A stretch of DNA of 16,819 nucleotides, taken from positions 1 through 16,819 of the forward strand of contig JAJZWN010000027.1 of assembly GCA_021846695.1 (NCBI GenBank), written 5' to 3'. The notes under the pieces are model-generated. The model was not told the DNA's origin and ran no database searches. It saw nothing but the letters and a program-made list of their open reading frames with translations. Origin of the DNA: Thermoplasmata archaeon (GTDB lineage: Archaea; Thermoplasmatota; Thermoplasmata; Thermoplasmatales; Thermoplasmataceae). How positions within the stretch are numbered: the stretch's first letter is position 1; each line of letters opens with the position of its first letter. The position numbers were made by a program, and so were the translations under genes. Positions 15,135-16,819 of this stretch are shown here, piece by piece.

Positions 15135-16352
15135 ATGACGATAATTGGTCTAGATCAAGTGCACAATGAGCTTGCACCCAAACTAAAGGGAACGAGAGTC
15201 GGGCTTATAACAAGCAACATGTCCAGATCCTCGAATCTCCTTTCAACACTTGAGATAATGAAATCAATAAAAAGTATTAAAAAACTTACTCTCCTTAGTC
15301 CGGAACATGGTTACTTCTCAGAACACCAGGCTGGTGAAATAATAGACCCTTATTTCGATGAGGATTTGCAGGTAACCATTAAAAGCCTTTATCGAAAACC
15401 CAAAAAAATGAAGAAAATGGCAGATGATAACATAGATCTTTTGATGAGGACAATGGATTCTAAAAGAGACAATTCGAAATACCCGCCAAAAGACCTCATG
15501 GAAAATTTTGACACGATTGTATACGATCTTCAGGATGTAGGCTGCAGAATTTATACATATATTGCAACGATGATTTATTCCATGGAAATATCTGGGAAAA
15601 TCGATCAGGATTTCATAATTCTTGATCGTCCAAACCCAATTACTGGAAGGAGTCCGGAGGGCCCACTGTTGCAAAAGCAGTTATTTTCTTTTATAGGTGC
15701 TGTGCAGGTACCCATAAGACACTCATTAACACTTGGAGAAATTGCACTATATTTCAATAGATTCTACAACAAGGAAAAAACGCTCCTAAGTCTCATAAAA
15801 ATGAAAAATTGGAAAAGAGATATGTGGTATGATAGAACTGAACTTCCATGGATAATGCCATCCCCAAATATCCCAACACTTGATACTGCCGCTGTCTATC
15901 CTGGTATGGTTATGTTTGAAGGAACAAACGTATCCGAAGGGAGAGGTACAACCAAACCTTTCCAAGTAATTGGCGCACCGTGGATAAATGGGGTAAAACT
16001 TAAGAAAGTGATGGAGGAATTCAACTATTCCTCTGTCCAATTTTTGGAAGTAAAGTTTAAGCCTATGTTTTCGAAATATTCTGGAGAAGTATGTTCGGGT
16101 CTTTATATATTCGTTAAGGATAGAAATTCATTTAGACCCTTCGAGCTTTCCTTGGCTATATTGAGAGAGCTTTTAGATCTCTATCCTGATGAATTCACAC
16201 TATTTGAATCATACTTTGACAGAGTCGCCGGAAACAAAGATGTCAGGAAAATGCTTTTACATGGGTATTCTCCTGAGGAAATAGTGGAAAAGTATAGAGA
16301 TGAAATTGATAAATATACCTCCATTACAGAGGAAATCCTGATTTATAAATAA
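15135..16352 (+). CDS. namZ: Exo-N-acetylmuramidase NamZ-like (DUF1343/GH171), canonical paralogue
   Basis: A 405-residue protein of the NamZ family, which releases MurNAc from the non-reducing end of glycan fragments and works together with NagZ. It keeps the full family pattern: GLITSN (23-28), LSPEHG (54-59), YDLQDVGCR (130-138), LDRPNPITG (163-171), RHSLTLGEIA (195-204), MPSPNIPTLD (241-250) and FEGTNVSEGRGT (261-272). This makes it a better candidate for a true muramidase than the copy at 9600. Compared with the usual spacing it has a lysine-rich insertion of roughly 20 residues between SLY (84-86) and the DLQD strand. There is no signal peptide. It ends about 130 bases before the right IS copy and is probably read together with the NlpC/P60 gene. 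Confidence 0.9.
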   Translation: MTIIGLDQVHNELAPKLKGTRVGLITSNMSRSSNLLSTLEIMKSIKSIKKLTLLSPEHGYFSEHQAGEIIDPYFDEDLQVTIKSLYRKPKKMKKMADDNIDLLMRTMDSKRDNSKYPPKDLMENFDTIVYDLQDVGCRIYTYIATMIYSMEISGKIDQDFIILDRPNPITGRSPEGPLLQKQLFSFIGAVQVPIRHSLTLGEIALYFNRFYNKEKTLLSLIKMKNWKRDMWYDRTELPWIMPSPNIPTLDTAAVYPGMVMFEGTNVSEGRGTTKPFQVIGAPWINGVKLKKVMEEFNYSSVQFLEVKFKPMFSKYSGEVCSGLYIFVKDRNSFRPFELSLAILRELLDLYPDEFTLFESYFDRVAGNKDVRKMLLHGYSPEEIVEKYRDEIDKYTSITEEILIYK

Positions 16353-16481
16353 CATATGTATGAAACTTTTTAGGATCTTACCTCTGTAAAATTTTCTCGT
16401 AACACACCTTTGATAAACGCTGACAAAAAACTGTTAGTAAGACTTTTCTGGATATCCTATTTAAACGTAATGAATAGTAAC

Positions 16482-16819
16482 GACTCTGGGACATAAGTGT
16501 CTCTATCCGTTCATAAGCATCAGGTTGTGAAGCAGTCCTTTGGCGAATCCAGATGTTTCAATACGGTCTTTCCTCCTCTGGAATATCATGTGCCCTGTCG
16601 ATCTCTTGTCCGCAGAGAATCCGGATTCAGAGTTGCTTCTCCTGAAGTATTCCCTCAGGTACGCAATGGGGTCATTCATGAATCTTAGAATCATCTCCCT
16701 CCATCTCCTAGATCCTCTTATTCTGGAATTCTTCTTCGGTATGATGAATATTTTTGTGTTTTCAGAGAAGTCATCAAGGATGCTCTGTCCCGAGTAATAT
16801 CTGTCTAATCGGACACTTT
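16482..16819 (-). repeat. Right copy of 338-bp perfect terminal inverted repeat (IS 3' end)
   Basis: Exact reverse complement of 1-338. The inner border GACTCTGGG at 16482 follows the cluster flank directly. That flank contains TATTTAAACG (16459-16468), which could be a promoter of a gene displaced by the IS. Confidence 0.95.
16503..16817 (-). CDS. IS4-type DDE transposase, C-terminal part (right copy)
   Basis: Identical to the left copy but on the opposite strand, again with its C-terminus pointing into the cluster, and running off the right window edge. The Y-R-E-K signature is intact. No difference between the two copies was found, indicating recent transposition or gene conversion, or an assembly that closed both ends on the same repeat. 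Confidence 0.8.
   Translation of the reverse strand, partial: SVRLDRYYSGQSILDDFSENTKIFIIPKKNSRIRGSRRWREMILRFMNDPIAYLREYFRRSNSESGFSADKRSTGHMIFQRRKDRIETSGFAKGLLHNLMLMNG

Noticed and set aside
3122..16352. The cluster as a biosynthetic locus for murein or pseudomurein
   Set aside because: There are no Mur ligases, MurA/MurB, lipid carrier enzymes or transpeptidases; every recognised enzyme is degradative.
1..16819. CRISPR arrays, tRNA or rRNA genes, replication origin
   Set aside because: No regularly spaced repeats, no recognisable tRNA or rRNA sequence and no replication genes or iterons were seen.

Overview
This AT-rich window is most likely from a cell-wall-less thermoacidophilic archaeon of the Thermoplasmatales type. 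The evidence is that most genes start at an ATG lying 23-28 bases after a TATA-like box with no Shine-Dalgarno sequence (leaderless archaeal promoters), that arginine is mostly AGA/AGG and isoleucine often ATA, and that the glucosamine-phosphate enzyme is a stand-alone SIS protein of the archaeal GlmD kind. The lineage is inferred; no rRNA or tRNA is present to confirm it.

Layout. Both ends (1-338 and 16482-16819) are the same sequence in opposite orientation: the 3' part of an insertion sequence whose transposase carries the IS4-type Y-R-E-K signature. Inside the left copy is a secernin-like (peptidase C69) gene cut by the IS and broken by further stops and a frameshift (339-1441). A GPH/MelB-type sugar symporter follows (1531-2784), then a decayed small reading frame (2799-3125, minus). 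The main block runs from 3122 to 16352: murQ (-), nagA (-), glmD-like SIS protein (+), amiE-like serine amidase (+), BadF-type amino-sugar kinase (+), GNAT acetyltransferase (-), namZ-like DUF1343 gene 1 (+), nagZ (-), CocE/NonD-type hydrolase (-), SH3-NlpC/P60 endopeptidase (+), and namZ-like DUF1343 gene 2 (+).

How the genes fit together. The set reads as a nearly complete route for consuming bacterial peptidoglycan fragments. NlpC/P60 (YkfC-like) trims the stem peptide, the amidase removes it from MurNAc, NagZ and NamZ split the GlcNAc/MurNAc glycan from its ends, the kinase phosphorylates the free amino sugars, MurQ turns MurNAc-6-P into GlcNAc-6-P plus lactate, NagA deacetylates it, and the SIS deaminase yields fructose-6-P and ammonia. 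Most of these are counterparts of the Bacillus subtilis murQ-murR-murP-amiE-nagZ-namZ locus plus ykfC. Here they are spread over both strands, mostly with their own archaeal promoters, without visible export signals and without a MurR-type regulator. No peptidoglycan synthesis gene is present, so this looks like scavenging of bacterial walls by an organism that does not make murein. I regard this as the main discovery of the window. The pathway assignment rests on family recognition and conserved residues; no activity is proven from sequence.
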